Notes: generated by a model from the letters alone, not told the origin. 64,000 nt of DNA from Corydoras sp. C115 (GCA_019802505.1 JAFMOC010000447.1:186001-250000), one strand, 5' to 3'. Positions 11,808 to 25,171 are shown, counted from the stretch's first letter. Numbers and translations: made by a program.

Positions 11808-11859
<52 letters not shown>

Positions 11860-12052
11860 ACTCGCAATATCTTTTCCTGTCCTCTCTCATGTTGTCTCCC
11901 TGTTTCTATCTTTCTCTCTCTCTCTCTCTGTCTCTCTCTCTCTGTCTCTCTCTCTTGTCTCTTCTCTCTCTCTCTCTCTCTCTGTTTTCCTGTCTCTCTG
12001 TCATTTTCTCTCTCTCTCTCTGTGTCATCTTCTCTCTGTCTCTCTCTCTCTG

Positions 12053-12120
<68 letters not shown>

Positions 12121-12384
12121 CCTGTCTCTCTGTCTCTCTCTTTCTCTCTCTCTCTCTTTCTCTCTGTTTTCCTGTCTCTCTGTCATCTTCTCTCTCTCTC
12201 TCACACGCTCATTTAATGTTTTCATGTCCCTCTAACATTTTGTCTCTGTTTCTTTCTTACTTTCTCTCTCTCACTCTTACTCTCTTGCTTGCTCAATTGT
12301 CCCTCTTTCTTCATTCTTGTCTCACTCTCTCACTCTTACTCTCTTGCTTGCTCAATTGTCCCTCTCTCATTTTGTCTCCATTTC

Positions 12385-12424
<40 letters not shown>

Positions 12425-12425
12425 A
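11640..12425. repeat. Long CT-rich polypyrimidine tract
   Basis: About 780 bases dominated by TCTC runs with interspersed TGTCTCTCTG and longer words. TTTTCCTGTCTCTCTGTC recurs near 11987, 12116 and 12167, and a longer segment around TCACTCTTACTCTCTTGCTTGC recurs at about 12272 and 12332. Leu/Ser-rich open frames here are not genes. Mirror symmetry permits triplex (H-DNA) formation. Confidence 0.9.
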
Positions 12426-13634
12426 ATCATAAAGTACAGATTTAAATAAACAGCGAGATTCTCGATCAGCACTAACCTTTTTTTTAAATTATATATTGCG
12501 TTTTGTAATTTGGCCACTAGATGGTAGTGTTTGATCGTTAGAGAAACCGGAATCCTGTTACTCAGTGATCAGCGTTCACTTTAAAAACGACTATATTACG
12601 TTGCTAAAGACCAGATTAACGATTTTGTGTTTAATTAACGCATTTCTGAATCAGAGCTTGTTTTTTTTTTTTTATTACAGTGAGTTTGTAAGAGTTTAAT
12701 TAAAGCAATCAGACTCTCGAGGTTGTGTATTATTGTGAATAAATCACGTAAAGAGGTGGAGCTGTTCTCCGCTACACATCGGGACTAATAACACCTCTTT
12801 ATGGTATTTATTCAGAATTAGGCCACGCCCTCTCAGACCTTATTATCACTGCTTTATTAATATATCCTCACATAATTCAGCTGATGCTGATCGGCTGGTT
12901 TGATTAATCGGTGTTAAACCGATCACTTTGGCGATATTTAATCGGGTCCATTGGAGACACGCAGCTCTGCTGTTGGAAACATTCGGACCCGAGTGACCCG
13001 TGTGACCCGTGACGCGTATCTGTTCTCCTCGACAGGCCGCATTTTTGGATTTTGTGCTTTTCTTGTTGCGTTTTCGCTGCCGTGTTTACTCTGCGGCCTC
13101 TCCGCGTTTTTGTGAACAATGGGAGGGTTTTGCGGGTGGAGGTTGATTGACAGCTTGTCAGGAGCCTGTTTTGATAGCGCCGGCTCGTACAGCGTGTGTG
13201 TTCCTCGGGTTCGGGCGTCGGCACTCGTGGCGTCGATAACCGCGAGTGCACTATTGTGCAAACAGCGCGACGTGAACGGGCCCCGCGAGTGAGAATGGGC
13301 CCCGCGAGTGAGACGTTCTTTAACCAGGTCTGTTAAAACCCCCGTAAACGGTCACATGACTGACCTGGGCTCGTCGTTCACCACCTTAAAGCCTCCCGAG
13401 TGCAGCGTCCTGCGCTTCCGAGTGAGACCCGCTGCGAGGTGAAGAAATTATAGAGCTGTGGAATGATGGGGGGGGGGGGGGGGGGGGTCCGAATGAGAGC
13501 TGCTGCGAGAGCTGCCGCGAGAGCTGGAGGTTGGGTGCCATTTTGCAAAGTATGGGAACACCTTGAATCCCAGAATAACATGGAAATAAAATTTCCAAAT
13601 TACAAATTTTTGACGTTTATATCTTATTTACTCT
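12426..13634. other. Unique sequence, no gene seen
   Basis: Contains the CTCF-like motif at 12511 and a G run at 13466-13487. Open frames of about 100 codons at 12904-13261 are not recognisable. Confidence 0.55.
12511..12528 (+). promoter_or_regulatory. Candidate CTCF site, forward
   Basis: TGGCCACTAGATGGTAGT fits the CTCF core pattern YGRCCASYAGRKGGCRSY at all but one position. Binding is not demonstrated; a single motif match is weak evidence. Confidence 0.35.
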
Positions 13635-13750
13635 GTGGGAACAGTTTGGGGAAGGCCCTTTTCACTCTCAGCAGAATTTGGAGAACATTTGGAGACCTTG
13701 AGGCAGGTCTTATGGTCCAACATCGGTATCTGACCCTTCTAAATAAGTGA
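13635..13750 (+). mobile_element. Tc1/mariner-like fragment
   Basis: Shares GGGAACAGTTTGGGGAAGGC and the TCCAACATCGGTATCTGACC segment with the copy at 10672. The middle is deleted. Confidence 0.55.
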
Positions 13751-13767
13751 GACACACACACTTCCAC

Positions 13768-14093
13768 GGTGGCTTAGTGGTTTAGCATGTTCTCCTCTCA
13801 GCGTTAGGGATTCCCGGTTCGAATCCCAATCTGGGGGGAGTTTCCATGTTCTCCCCGTGTCCGTGTGGGTTTCCTCCGGGTTCTCCGGGTTTCTCCCACA
13901 GTCCAAACACGTGGATCAAGGTCATTTGAATTCTCCAAATTGCCCCATATAGAGTGTGTGTGTGTCCAGTGATGGATTGGCGTCCTGTCCTGGGTGTTTC
14001 TGTCCAGTGCCCGAAACGTTCTCTCTTGATGGACATGGGGAACCCCACCGAGACCCTAATAGAGGATAAAGTGGAAGATGATGGATGGATGGA
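13768..14093 (+). mobile_element. tRNA-derived SINE, full length, short poly-C
   Basis: Complete copy with only CCCCACCGAGACCC where others have a long poly-C run. The tail is ATGGATGGATGG. Confidence 0.88.
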
Positions 14094-15507
14094 GGTCTGC
14101 CAGGTTTTTGTTAAAGGATCTAAATTTTTTGGTGATCCTTGTATTTTTTTTTTATATTATTTTTTTTTAAGTGTGTGTTAATTCTGCGTACGTGGGATTT
14201 TTCTCCTCCGTCGTCGCTCAGCCCTCTTCTCCTCCATCCAGATGTTCCCTCCGTCCTCGTAGAGAGCGCGGTTCTCCTCCGGCGCGCGGCGAAGGGCGCC
14301 TTAATCCGCCTTTAAACCCGTCCGAATGCCTCCCCCCGCCGGCGGGGCGCGCACGCCACACCTCCTCACAAAGCCGGGCTCTGTGGTAAACGGATGCCGG
14401 AATGAAAGCGGTGGCCTTGATGGAGTACGGGAGACGTGTGGATGGCACTTCAAACGGCCGGCGGCGCGGGCAGCGCCAAGCGGAACATCAAACGCGATCT
14501 GGCCGCTGAATGACCGTGCTGTGTGCGGTTAACCTGTAACACACAGCCCGCCGTCTTCAGGCGGATTCCCTTTCATCCAGAGGCTCTGGAGCAACCCAAA
14601 ACCCACCGCACAGATAGTCATGCCTTTTAAACCCTGACTCCGCCCACACGGTCATGTGATGGAAGAAGTATGCGGCGCCCAGACTCACACCTTTTAGAGA
14701 AGGACATCCAGCAGGTTCCAAAAGCAGACGGGGGGCGGGGGGGGGGTGATGCTACATCCATTTCGTCTCTGGTTTGGTTGGCTGTGATACCTCGAAACTA
14801 GGGGTGCGAATCTCTCCGTGTCTGGCGATTCGATTCCGAATTTTGAATCACGATTCGATTCAGAATCGATTCTTCAGTTCAAATGCTCTTTAAATTTAGT
14901 TTTAACGACGTGATGGACGAGACGAAAGGACGATGATGAGAAATAGAACGTTTATTTAAAATGATACTTTCAGGTTGGGGCGGCACGGTGGCTTAGTGGT
15001 TTAGCATGTTCTCCTCTCAGCACTAGGTATTCCCGGTTCGAATCCCCATCTGGATGGAGTTTCCATGTCCTCCCCGTGTCCGCGTGGGTTTCCTCCAGGT
15101 TCTCCGGTTTCCTTCCACAGTCCAAAAAAAATCGATGAAGTCAATTGAGTTCTCCAAATTGCCCCATATCGAGTGTGTTTTGCGAGAGAGTGTGTGTCCA
15201 GTGATAGTTTGGCGTCCTGTCCTGGGTGTATCTGCCCAGCGCCCGAAACGTTCTCCCCGGATGGGCATGGGGAACCCCCCCTCTCTCACGACCTTAATAT
15301 TGGATAAAGCAGAAGATAACGGATGGATGGATGAATTAAATCGGAGACGTCTGAAGTGCTGGCGTCTTAATTAGGAAGGCAGGGCCGGTTCCGCATGAGG
15401 GCCTAACATGCGCAATTTAACCACTAACCTCCCGAAATGAGCGCCGGCCAAATAACGGCGGCTCTGGTTTCAGCGGCGGGGCCAAAGGTGACGGAGAATG
15501 AGGCGCC

Positions 15508-15544
<37 letters not shown>

Positions 15545-16207
15545 AAGGGATCTTCATTAACTTCTCTGATCAGTATCTGAAATCTCGCCTTTATTGGGTG
15601 CCACTCAAGAAGAAAGCGGGCCCTCTGTCTCAGTCTCTGGCTCCGTCCCCGTCCCCGTCCCTGTCCGTGCCACATGCCAGACACTTTATTTATTTATTTT
15701 TTTTTTATTTTTTTTTTGTGGTGCGGATGTGTTGTTGTTTCTGATGCACCGTCTCTGTCTGTGATGATGGCGATGTTGTGATTGGCTGTGAAACCTGCCG
15801 GTGGACGGTGCGAAGGCCCAACCCTGTTTACAGTAATTGCGCTGTCTCGCACCGTGATTCATGACGTATTGAGTAAGAGCTTTTATCACCTGACAGGAAA
15901 AGAAAAAGAAAAAGAAAACACGGCGTCTGGAAGGTCGCCGCCGGGTTCATTAGTGTTTACGGTTTTCTCCAGAGACTTTTAATGATTAACAATCAGAAAC
16001 GGCGTCTGCGGGGCAAATACCCTGGCATTGGGGCAAACGATGACGAATGTGATGAGCCGTACGCGGGACAGACGAGTCCTCCGGTGCTGATAACTCTCCC
16101 CCCTTAATGAGGGGACCGGCGGGGAACCGTCCTCTCAGCGTGATGCGGCATTCGTCCTCTGGTCATGTGACCTTAACGTCTCTTGTATGTTGCTTTGTTA
16201 TTCTCAG
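14094..16207. other. Upstream of the gnb1l start: two complex GC-rich islands and a SINE
   Basis: 14200-14540 and 15370-15510 are complex, CpG-containing and repeat-free, and could hold the noncoding 5' exon or promoter of gnb1l; I cannot place either. A poly-A run lies at 15508-15542 and a T-rich run at 15696-15717. Confidence 0.4.
14979..15335 (+). mobile_element. tRNA-derived SINE, full length
   Basis: Starts GGCGGCACGGTGGC and ends GGATGGATGGATGAAT. The AACATGGATC word has become AAAAATCGATG, otherwise close to the other copies. Confidence 0.88.
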
Positions 16208-16319
16208 CGATGGCCCGTCCTCCACCGGACCCGGTGTTCACGCTGAGGGGCTGCTCCGCCTCCATCAACACGCTCCATTTCCACTGTGCCAACGACGGAC
16301 CTCCGGTTCTCTACTCCGG
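16208..16319 (+). CDS. gnb1l: gnb1l first coding exon
   Basis: A pyrimidine-rich tract ending in CAG at 16205-16207 is followed two bases later by ATG at 16210, so the start codon lies in an internal exon and a noncoding 5' exon must lie upstream (not located). The reading frame gives MARPPPDPVFTLRG, then INTLHF and PVLYSG, matching the GNB1L N terminus (PPPDP.F.LRG and LHF...L.FSG). The exon ends with two bases of a glycine codon before a GTACGT donor at 16320. Coding length is 110 nt, so the next exon must start in phase 2. Confidence 0.9.
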
Positions 16320-19300
16320 GTACGTGCCTCCACGTCACGGAACCTCGTCCCTCATCCTGTATCTGAGGCTTAATCCTTGACTAGGGTCGGGGGGGCAGAT
16401 ACACCCAGGACAGGGCACCAATCTGTCGCTGGGCACACTCATTCACATACACACACTATGTGGGGCAATTTAGCAGCATTCAATTGACCTTGAATCCACG
16501 TTTTTGGAATGTGGGAGGAAACCGGAGAACCCGGAGGAAACACACGCTGACACGGGGAGGACATGGAAACCCGTTATACTCTGAGATGAAAGGTTCTCAG
16601 AGGTTCTAAGGGGTTAATTGTTTACATATAAACTGTGTAATTCAGCAGGCCTTAGTGCGTTGAGATATAAGTTACTCCCTCCCAGCGTTTGGAGGATTCC
16701 ACAGTACAAATCCCATTACTAGGGTGGGAATTATGCCATGTTCTTCCGTCGTTTAGTCCAGATTGTGGGTTTCCTAACGGGGTTCTCACATGAGTATGAC
16801 CTACCACAGTCCAAAAACATGGCATCCAAATTGTCAATTGAAGATTCTCGCAAATTGCCACCATATAGGAGTGTGTGTCGAGTGTTCTCCCCTCAATTAC
16901 TTACTTATGTGTCCAGCGACTAGAATTGGCGCACCCCCTGTTCCTGGCACGTCTACCTGTCGTGTAATTCGCCCAGCAACCAATCAAAAACAGTTACTCT
17001 TCTAGGGCCATGCCGAAAGAACCCCCCCCCGTCCCCCCCCCGACCCCCCTAATCCGACCCCCCCCCCCCCCCTGAAGACTAATGGACAAGGAGGATAGGG
17101 AGTGTGATGAAGAGATAATGACCGACGAGATGAGAGAAAGATCTGCATATCAATGCCGATTCTGAGGAGTCTCAGTATACAGATCTGGAGATATCTGCGA
17201 TACTTAGGAGACAGAAAAAGAAAGTGCTCGAGAGGACGATGCACGGTTGCCGAAACTCTGAAACTACCCGACCAAGATGCCGGAGAACACGTTCCTGGAC
17301 GGACACCCCCCCGCGTTTAGCGGGCGTCGCGTTATCGGGTCCAGATGCCGCGTCCACTCCGTCAAACACCTGTCTCTGAGGCTTAGAACATCAGATACCT
17401 GCTCTGAGGTTCAGCCCTTCACCTCGCATTGGTCGCTAGCACTGAGTGTGTGTGTGGTGTCTGATCCAGGCCCTGTGTCGGTGATGAGGTGTGCCTGATG
17501 TCGTGTGTGCCTCAGCCAGGCCTAGGCGTACATCGCGAAGTATGCCTGTATACTCTGCGGACGTCCAGGAGGGTCGCTCCGGCTCGCCGTTAAACTCGCT
17601 CCCCATTATGGACAGGAAGCCCGTGGCTGCGGTTACTGTCGAGGATTCATACTTCCTGGATTGATGGTGGAACCCAAACACTGCTTAGCTTTACTCCGCC
17701 TTCTCTACGGCAGAAAACATGGCAGGCAGTTGCGTCAAGGGTGGCAGTGCCGCGCAGCTGGAGGCCCGGGCAGAAGCGCGGGGCGGGCCTGTCCATGCTT
17801 ATATTCATGCCAGCGGCGCATAATATAATCACTAGCCAACTATATTTAATCTAGGCTAGGCACTATTGAGTAGAGTTATTAAGTTTAGCATGTTCATAAA
17901 CTCTCAGCGTTACGCATCCCGCGTGCTACGCAATCTAGATCTAGGTTAAGGAGTCTCTCAGAACGTTCTCCCCCGTGTGTTTTGCTCCTCATGGCGTTTG
18001 CCCCAGGTTACTCTTCCGGTTCGTAGTCTCAACCTTCCCACTGTCAAAAAAACATGGATTCAGCGTCGAATCTGGCCTGATCTAAATTGACCCTATATCA
18101 GTGAGTGTGCGTGCCCCAGTAAATCAGAATGCGCTACCATAGCTTCGCGGGAGTATCTAGCCGACCATTCGCCAAAACGTTTCCCTCCGAGATAGCGCCA
18201 CGGGCGAAACCCCCCCCACACACACGTCACATGCATCTTACTCACCTCGTCCTACATCATAAAGATTATCGCTTGATTATAAATATTAGAAAATGATCCA
18301 GCTTTAAAGCTGTCATTAATAATTAATTAATAATTAATAATGTCATTAATAAATCCAGCTTTAAAGCTGTCATTAATAACAGAAATAAAAGTAGCGTATT
18401 TATACATTTCACGTCTATTTTAAAGAGTTTGTTTTTTAATTTAGTTTTTTAGTCACAATTATATTTTACTAAATTAATTTTATTGACATGCTGATGATGT
18501 CATAGTGAATAATGTAAACACGGCGTAAATAAAATGGCTTTTATTGTGAGGTATGAAATATTTAATGAACTGTTTGTTATTAATGTCGGTGTAGAACTTT
18601 TGTGATGGATTAATGCATTTAAGGGTCAGAATGTATGTGACGTGACTTGCCCCTTGCTACTAGTCACGAGGTTAACGATCGAGGACTTCACCAATCACAA
18701 TCTACAAGCTTTAATGGATTAGTCAGAGGCATGCGGGCCTGGAAAAAGCTAGATATCGCTCGTCTTCAGCCGAATTATCTCCACTGGCGACGTACCGAGC
18801 TAAGCCCACCACCACCCCACCACACAACCCTCCCCCCCCCCCCCGCCACCCCCCCCACCCCCACCACACGATGCTAGTTCACTCACCTGCCATGGGGAGA
18901 CGAGTTCTGCTCTAATAAAGCTCTACTTGTTTCAGACGGCGTGCAGGTAAAACTCGCGCTCAAGAAGCTTTATACGGCGCTAGCGCGTGTCTCAAACACC
19001 AGCTGCAGACGGGGCCTTCCTAACTGCGGTCTATAGGGTGTTTACAGTACGGGACCTATAAACGAGGGAGTATATCTAGCTCCCGATCGATTATTTATTT
19101 TTATTTATATTTATGTTAGCAGATCATCAGCTCTCGGTCCGCTAGCCTCGTCCGGTTCCCGCTCCGAGGCATACTAATCAGCAGTGACGTGGAGTCTGCG
19201 GGCCTGGAGCCGCCCTCAAGGATTGGGTGTAAGTGCTGATGTGTGTAGTGTCAGTAGAACCATCTGATTACAGGTTATTCAAGCAACCCTAATACATATC

Positions 19301-22300
19301 GGTGGGTTGGCGAGCGGCGGTGTTGGTCAACCTAGCCGGTTGTATCGTTCTTGTGTAAACGGCAGAACAGAGAAAAAAACAGGTTCATATATACCTCCTG
19401 TCGTGCTCTTCAGCTCTCCGCTGTACTCCAATCACTACGCCACCCGTTCATGCAAAGTTATACCGCAAGCACAACTGATTAGTAACAAATTAATTCTCAA
19501 ACAATCAGCAGCCGTACGCGCAGATTCTAAATGAATGTTATGAGCTGATGCAGCAGTTAGAAGATACGACAGCTTGAGAACATCAACATGGTCACTGAAC
19601 CGATTTAAAAAAGAGCCGGAAAGATAAAAACACCACTTAATCCAAAAAAAATAAAAAATAAACAAATCTCATTTCCATCCATCCCATTATCTTCAAGCTT
19701 TATCCTCTCAATAGGGTCGCCGCAGGGGCCGGGGGTTCCCCCCCATCGGCTAGCCATCCAGCGGGGATGATACGTTCTCGGGCGCCTGCGGCCAGGATTT
19801 TTTTTTACCACTTTTTTCCCAGGACAGGACACCAATCATATACTACTAGGAGCACATCACTCACACACACACACCACACACAACACACTATATGATGGTT
19901 GCGCAATTCGAGCAATTACATCGACCTGACTCCACATAGTTTTTGCAGACTCGTGAAGAGGAAACCGGATGAACCCGAACGAGGAAACCCACAGACGGAA
20001 CACGGGGAGGACATGCACAAACTCCACCCAGCATGGGATCTCGAACGGGAATCCAGCACGTGATGAGGATACGGAGACTGCTTCAGTTGACCTTAATATC
20101 CCAGTGCTTCCCTGAAATATAGTGGGGCGCAGTGCAGCTAGCCTGGTTAGGCGGCCAAACAAGCAAATCACAGAGCAAGTAGATATTAAGTGCTAATGAA
20201 CAAACTCACAGACAACATACCACCCCCTTGGGAGAAATAATTTAACAGAGATGAGTTGAAGAGAAAAGCGGATGATAATGAGGCCAGGCCCAAAACAAAA
20301 ATCTCAATTTCCGAAAGTAAACGAGAAAATCTATGCTTCGAACTGTTAATGTACGAGCCCTAGAGCTTACACGGTAACTGACGGTGTGAGACGAGAAAGA
20401 ACCGGCTGTGACTATCTAAGTGTCTTTAAACTGATATGGCAAGCCCGCCCGTACAGCGTGAAGCCAAATAATAGGAACGGTCCAAGCTCACTTAAAGACA
20501 CTTACACCCCCGATACGCATGCATAAGTCCGCTTCGAGGCTTTTTTAAATCGAAAACGTAGATGGCGTAGAGACAGCCAAATATTCAACGCGTTATGCTA
20601 CAAACTGCATCTTCCCCCAGCAAAAGCTGTGCTCGCTAAAACGGGCCGCTTGTTAGAGAAATAGTATCCGATCTTCCTCCATACTTTATTAAAAAAAAAA
20701 ACAGCACAAATTGTTACGTATTCATTCTTAGTTCTTGATAAGGTTTTTTAAAGTGCTTAAATAATTGCTGCTCCCTGAATTAATATTCTGATGACATTTG
20801 AATTATTATTATTTACAATTTATTTAGTATTCATTCTTTCAGTATCAAAATAGCCCAGTCATGGCTTTTTTTCAAAAATGATTTCTATGTTTGTATTAGA
20901 TATAAGGATTTCATGCTCGTTTTCTGATTACAAACTAAAAAAACAATAGTTAATAAAATGTTTCTTTAGCTTCTAAAAGTGATACCTCATCATTTCTTTA
21001 AACTTTGTTAGTTTTCTTTTATTGCTAATTAAGGAGCATTAGTCTCATAAAAGAGTGTAGATAAACTTAAAAAACAAATTCTCATAGACAAATGATACTA
21101 CAGTGGCGTGTAGAAATACATTTTTCCAATCCCCCCATTTTTTTTTTTTGCTAATTTTGTGTTGTTGGCTACAGGGGCGGGAGGGCCGCGCCTGGGGGGG
21201 GGGCCGACAATGTTCTGCAGAGGCGACGAAGGCGGGAACCGCCGGACGGGGGCCCGACAAAACTCCCCACCCCCCCCAAAACAAGTATTACTTCACATTC
21301 CTAGAGCGGTGCGTGGCTTCAACAGAAAAATAATGAGGAATCACAGAGCCTTAATCAAATCCATGTTTTAGCTAGGACGTGCTGGTACCGACGGAAACGG
21401 AGAATCACCAGAGGACACGGGTCACGTCCCGGACCACGGCGGAGACAACATGCCAACTCCACTCAGAACTGGTGTATTGAACCTGGACTACTCAGCGCTG
21501 CAGAGGAGGGAGAACATGCAAAACACCAAACCAGCGTGTTGTGTTTGAATAATTTTGCTCTGCTGTGGTGTCCTGACTGCTCTCTCTCGGGTCCTGCAGA
21601 TTAAGGTGGTGGATTTGAGGAGCCGGGTGGAGACGTGCTCTTTGGTGCCGGACTCGCACCCCGGCATGCTGATGTGCATGAGGATGTGGCAGGTAAGACT
21701 ATTTAAATCATTCATTGGGGGGGGGGGTAGAGCTTCCCCATGTCAATCCAGGAGCATGAGAACGTTTCGGGCGCTGTTCTTTGGCAGATAGACCCAACCC
21801 CCCCCCCCCCCCCAACAGGCAGGCGGTGGGCAATCTATCAATGGACACACACTCACTCACACAGACACACTCTATATGGGGCAATTTGGAGGAACTCAAG
21901 TTGACTTGATCCATGCTTTTTTGGACTGTGGGAGAAACCGGAGGAACCCAGAGGAAACCCACACGGGACACGGGGAGAAGAACAATGGAAACTCCACACA
22001 GATGGGGATATTCAAACCGGTGAATACCCTAGTGCTGAGAGCAACGAGAACATGCTAAACCACTAAAGCCACTGTGCCGCCCTATTTACATCATGTGATC
22101 TAAATATTCAAAAGAAGTCTCTGCGTCCGTCTTTCGCGTGATGCTCGCTCTTCCTGCTCATCTCCTCATCCTCCTCCTCCTCTTCCTCCTCTCCTCCTCT
22201 TTCCTCATCCTCCCTCATCCCTCCTCATCCTCCTTTCTCTTCCATTACCTCCTCCCCCTCTTCCTCCTCCTACCCCTCCTTCCCCCCTCCTCTCTCCTCC

Positions 22301-23257
22301 TCCTCCCTCATCCCCTCTTCCCTACACTCCTCCTCAATCCTCCTCCTCTATCCTCCCTCCTCCTCCTCCCTCTTCATTCCTCCTCCTCATCCTCCTCCTC
22401 CTCCTCCTCTTCCTCCTCCCTCATCCTCTCTCTTCCTCCTCCTCCTCATTCCTCTTCTGACTCCTCATCCTCCCTCTTACCTTCTCTCTTACTCCTTCCT
22501 ACCGAATCTACCTCCTCTCTCATCCTCCTACCCCTCCCATTGCTCCTCTTCCTCCTCTTCCTCCTCCTCCTCCTCCTCCTCCCTCCATGGCTCCCGGCTC
22601 AGCGGAGGCCTTCGGGATGATGAATCTCTCGCGCCGTAATCCCACTCAGGAGCCCCTCTCGCTCGGGCCCTGGCAACAGATAATAATAAATTAGGCGTTC
22701 GCCCGGGGTCCCGCAACCCCTCACCCGTGACATCATCAATCAGGGATCTCCTACACTTGGCTGAAGTGCGCGGGGCCAGGGGCCACCAGACGCGAACACT
22801 TAACCGCTGTCTGCGAGGCCCGCCGCCCCATTCCCACTTGTTTCGGGTTTTTTTCGGCGGCGCGCCCGCGGGGGACGCGTTTTATTCGGGCGACTCGTGA
22901 TTCTGTCTATAATTCGTTTGAGAGAAAAATAAATAAATTAAAAAAATAAATAAATAAAAAGGATCCGGCGTCGCCCGCGAGGACCGAGGACGACCGCTCG
23001 GTCAGGAGCGCGGACCCCAGAGACGAATCCCCACGTCCTGCGCAGCACATATGGAAGGGATTTTTCATCTCGGTGTGTCCCTGGTGGTGGGTACACTGAC
23101 CAACCCGCCCCCCTCACCCTCACACCCCACCCCCCCACCCCCCAGTACAGGACACACACAAAAAAAAAAAAGCTGACAGCTGTAACTGTGGGACATTTCA
23201 GTAGGGTTTCAGAAGGACATGATGTTTCTGTCAGACGGCTGGATGTTGAGGTCAGTT

Positions 23258-23307
<50 letters not shown>

Positions 23308-23798
23308 TGGCTGTAAATCTGGCCGTGCAGACAGAAGGCCCGCGGCGCGGTGCTGAGTTATGGTGCCGTGTGTTTTTATCAGCGCTGCTTTATCCGCTCT
23401 GCTGATTTATGACGACCTTCTGCACATGGCGGCTCGGTGCGAGCGTTTCAGCTCTCAGATAACAGGGCCGAGACGCGGCGCGGGTCACATGGTGTATCGC
23501 TGGTGTGTCATGTGTGTGTGTGTGGGACCTACTGAACGTGGTGTGTGAGTGTGTGGTATACTATACTGCATCGTGGCACCGTATTCAAAAGCAATTCTCG
23601 ACATGCGTGCACACACACACTCCACAAGTGTGTGTTTAGGGAAGTATGATGGACCTGCCTCCGGTGTGCAGTGTGTGTGTGTGTGTGTGTGATATACCAT
23701 ACTGCATCGTGGCACTGTATTCAAAAGCAATTCTCGATGTGCGTGTGCACACACTCCACAAGTGTGTGTTTAGGGAAGTATGATGGACCTGCCTCCGG

Positions 23799-23835
<37 letters not shown>

Positions 23836-25132
23836 GGAGGGAGGATACAGATGAGGAGTCATGTGATGAGGCCTGTAATTGGTGGACAGCAGCAGGAGCA
23901 GTTGATGGATGTTGCGACTGTGCAGAACTCCAACAGCCAGATCACCTCCTCCTAACAGAGCTGCAGAGACCCCCCCTCCCCCTCCCCCTCTCCCCCCCCG
24001 CCCCGGTGTTCCAGCTGCTCTGTGGTTCTACATCATCTTTAACTTCATGACTTTTCTTTTCTTTTTTTCGCTTCTCGTTCAGTTCTTTGCTGAGATTCAT
24101 AAACATTTGCACGCTTCTGTACTAACTTTCCATCCATCCATTATCTTCCGCTTCATCCTCTATTAGGGTCACGGGGGGGGGGGGGGGGGGGGGGGTTCCT
24201 CATGCCCATCCAGGGGAGAACGTTTCGGGCGCTGGGCAGATACACCCAGGACAGGGCGCCGATCTATCGCCGGGGCACACACACTCACTCACACACACAC
24301 ACTCTATATGGGGCAATTTGGAGAACTCAATTCACCTTGATCCATGTTTTTGGGCTGTGGGAGGAAACCGGAGAACCCGGAGGTAACCCACGCGGACACG
24401 GGGAGGACATGGGAACTCCACCCAGATGGGGTTTCAAACCGGGAATCCCTAGTGCTGAGAGGAGAACATGCCAAACCACTAAGCCACCATGGCGCCCCTT
24501 ACTCACTTTCGATTTTATTAAAATTCGGAAATAAAGTTATTATTTTATTTTTTCCTTTAGAGCCCAAACGTCCACCACGTTCTCCCGATCTGTTTGGAAT
24601 CGAGTGATTTTGCTCAAAAAGATCAATCAGAATATTTTTCTCGGTTGAAGGAACCGAATTTAATAAAAAATACACGTAATAAAACTCCTGGGATAGGCTT
24701 CAGAATATTTCCAAAACCTTTATTAGGTGTTTTAATTGTTATCGCTATGGTAGCATTTTTTTAAAGCAGCAGTGTGTTGGATTTGGTGGCATCTAGTGGT
24801 CAGAATGCTCATTGCAATAACTTCCCCTGACCAATATGGCCGCACAGGTCTTCAGCTCTTTGGCTTATGAGATGGTTTTCAGATTAAGGGGCTGACGTGT
24901 GACATCCTCCCTCTGTAGGGAGACTCTGGTCCACTCCTCTGTGCCGGTTATGAAGACGGCTCCCTGATGATTTGGGACGTGGCCCGGCGGCGTCCCCTGA
25001 GCTCCGCTAAGGTCCATTCGGAGCCCGTCATGTGTCTGGACTTTGATGTCGTCAGGCAGAAAGGCGTCTCTGGGTCGTCTGATGAGAACCTGTTCGTTTG
25101 GAACCTTGATGCCCAGCAGAACCTCCAGGTAT

Positions 25133-25171
<39 letters not shown>

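Larger units (their letters stand above)
16640..20690. other. Indel-rich low-quality block (probable raw long-read gap fill)
   Basis: Within this block every recognisable SINE is peppered with one- to three-base insertions between perfectly kept words. Examples are the copies at 16640-16985, 17884-18220 and 19672-20150, whereas copies elsewhere in the window are clean. The damaged gnb1l exon lies here too. The left edge is sharp: sequence to about 16640 matches 10130-10320 closely and then deteriorates. The remaining sequence (17450-17880, 18230-19670, 20150-20690) shows no recognisable feature beyond short AT repeats at 18295-18380. I infer uncorrected read sequence used to close a gap. An alternative is a cluster of very old repeats. 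Confidence 0.65.

Noticed and set aside
11686..12425. Leu/Ser-rich open frames of up to 211 codons
   Set aside because: Produced by the CT-rich tract; no start context, no non-repetitive content.
22138..22620. 160-codon Leu/Ser/Pro-rich open frame
   Set aside because: Translation of a CCT-rich pyrimidine tract.
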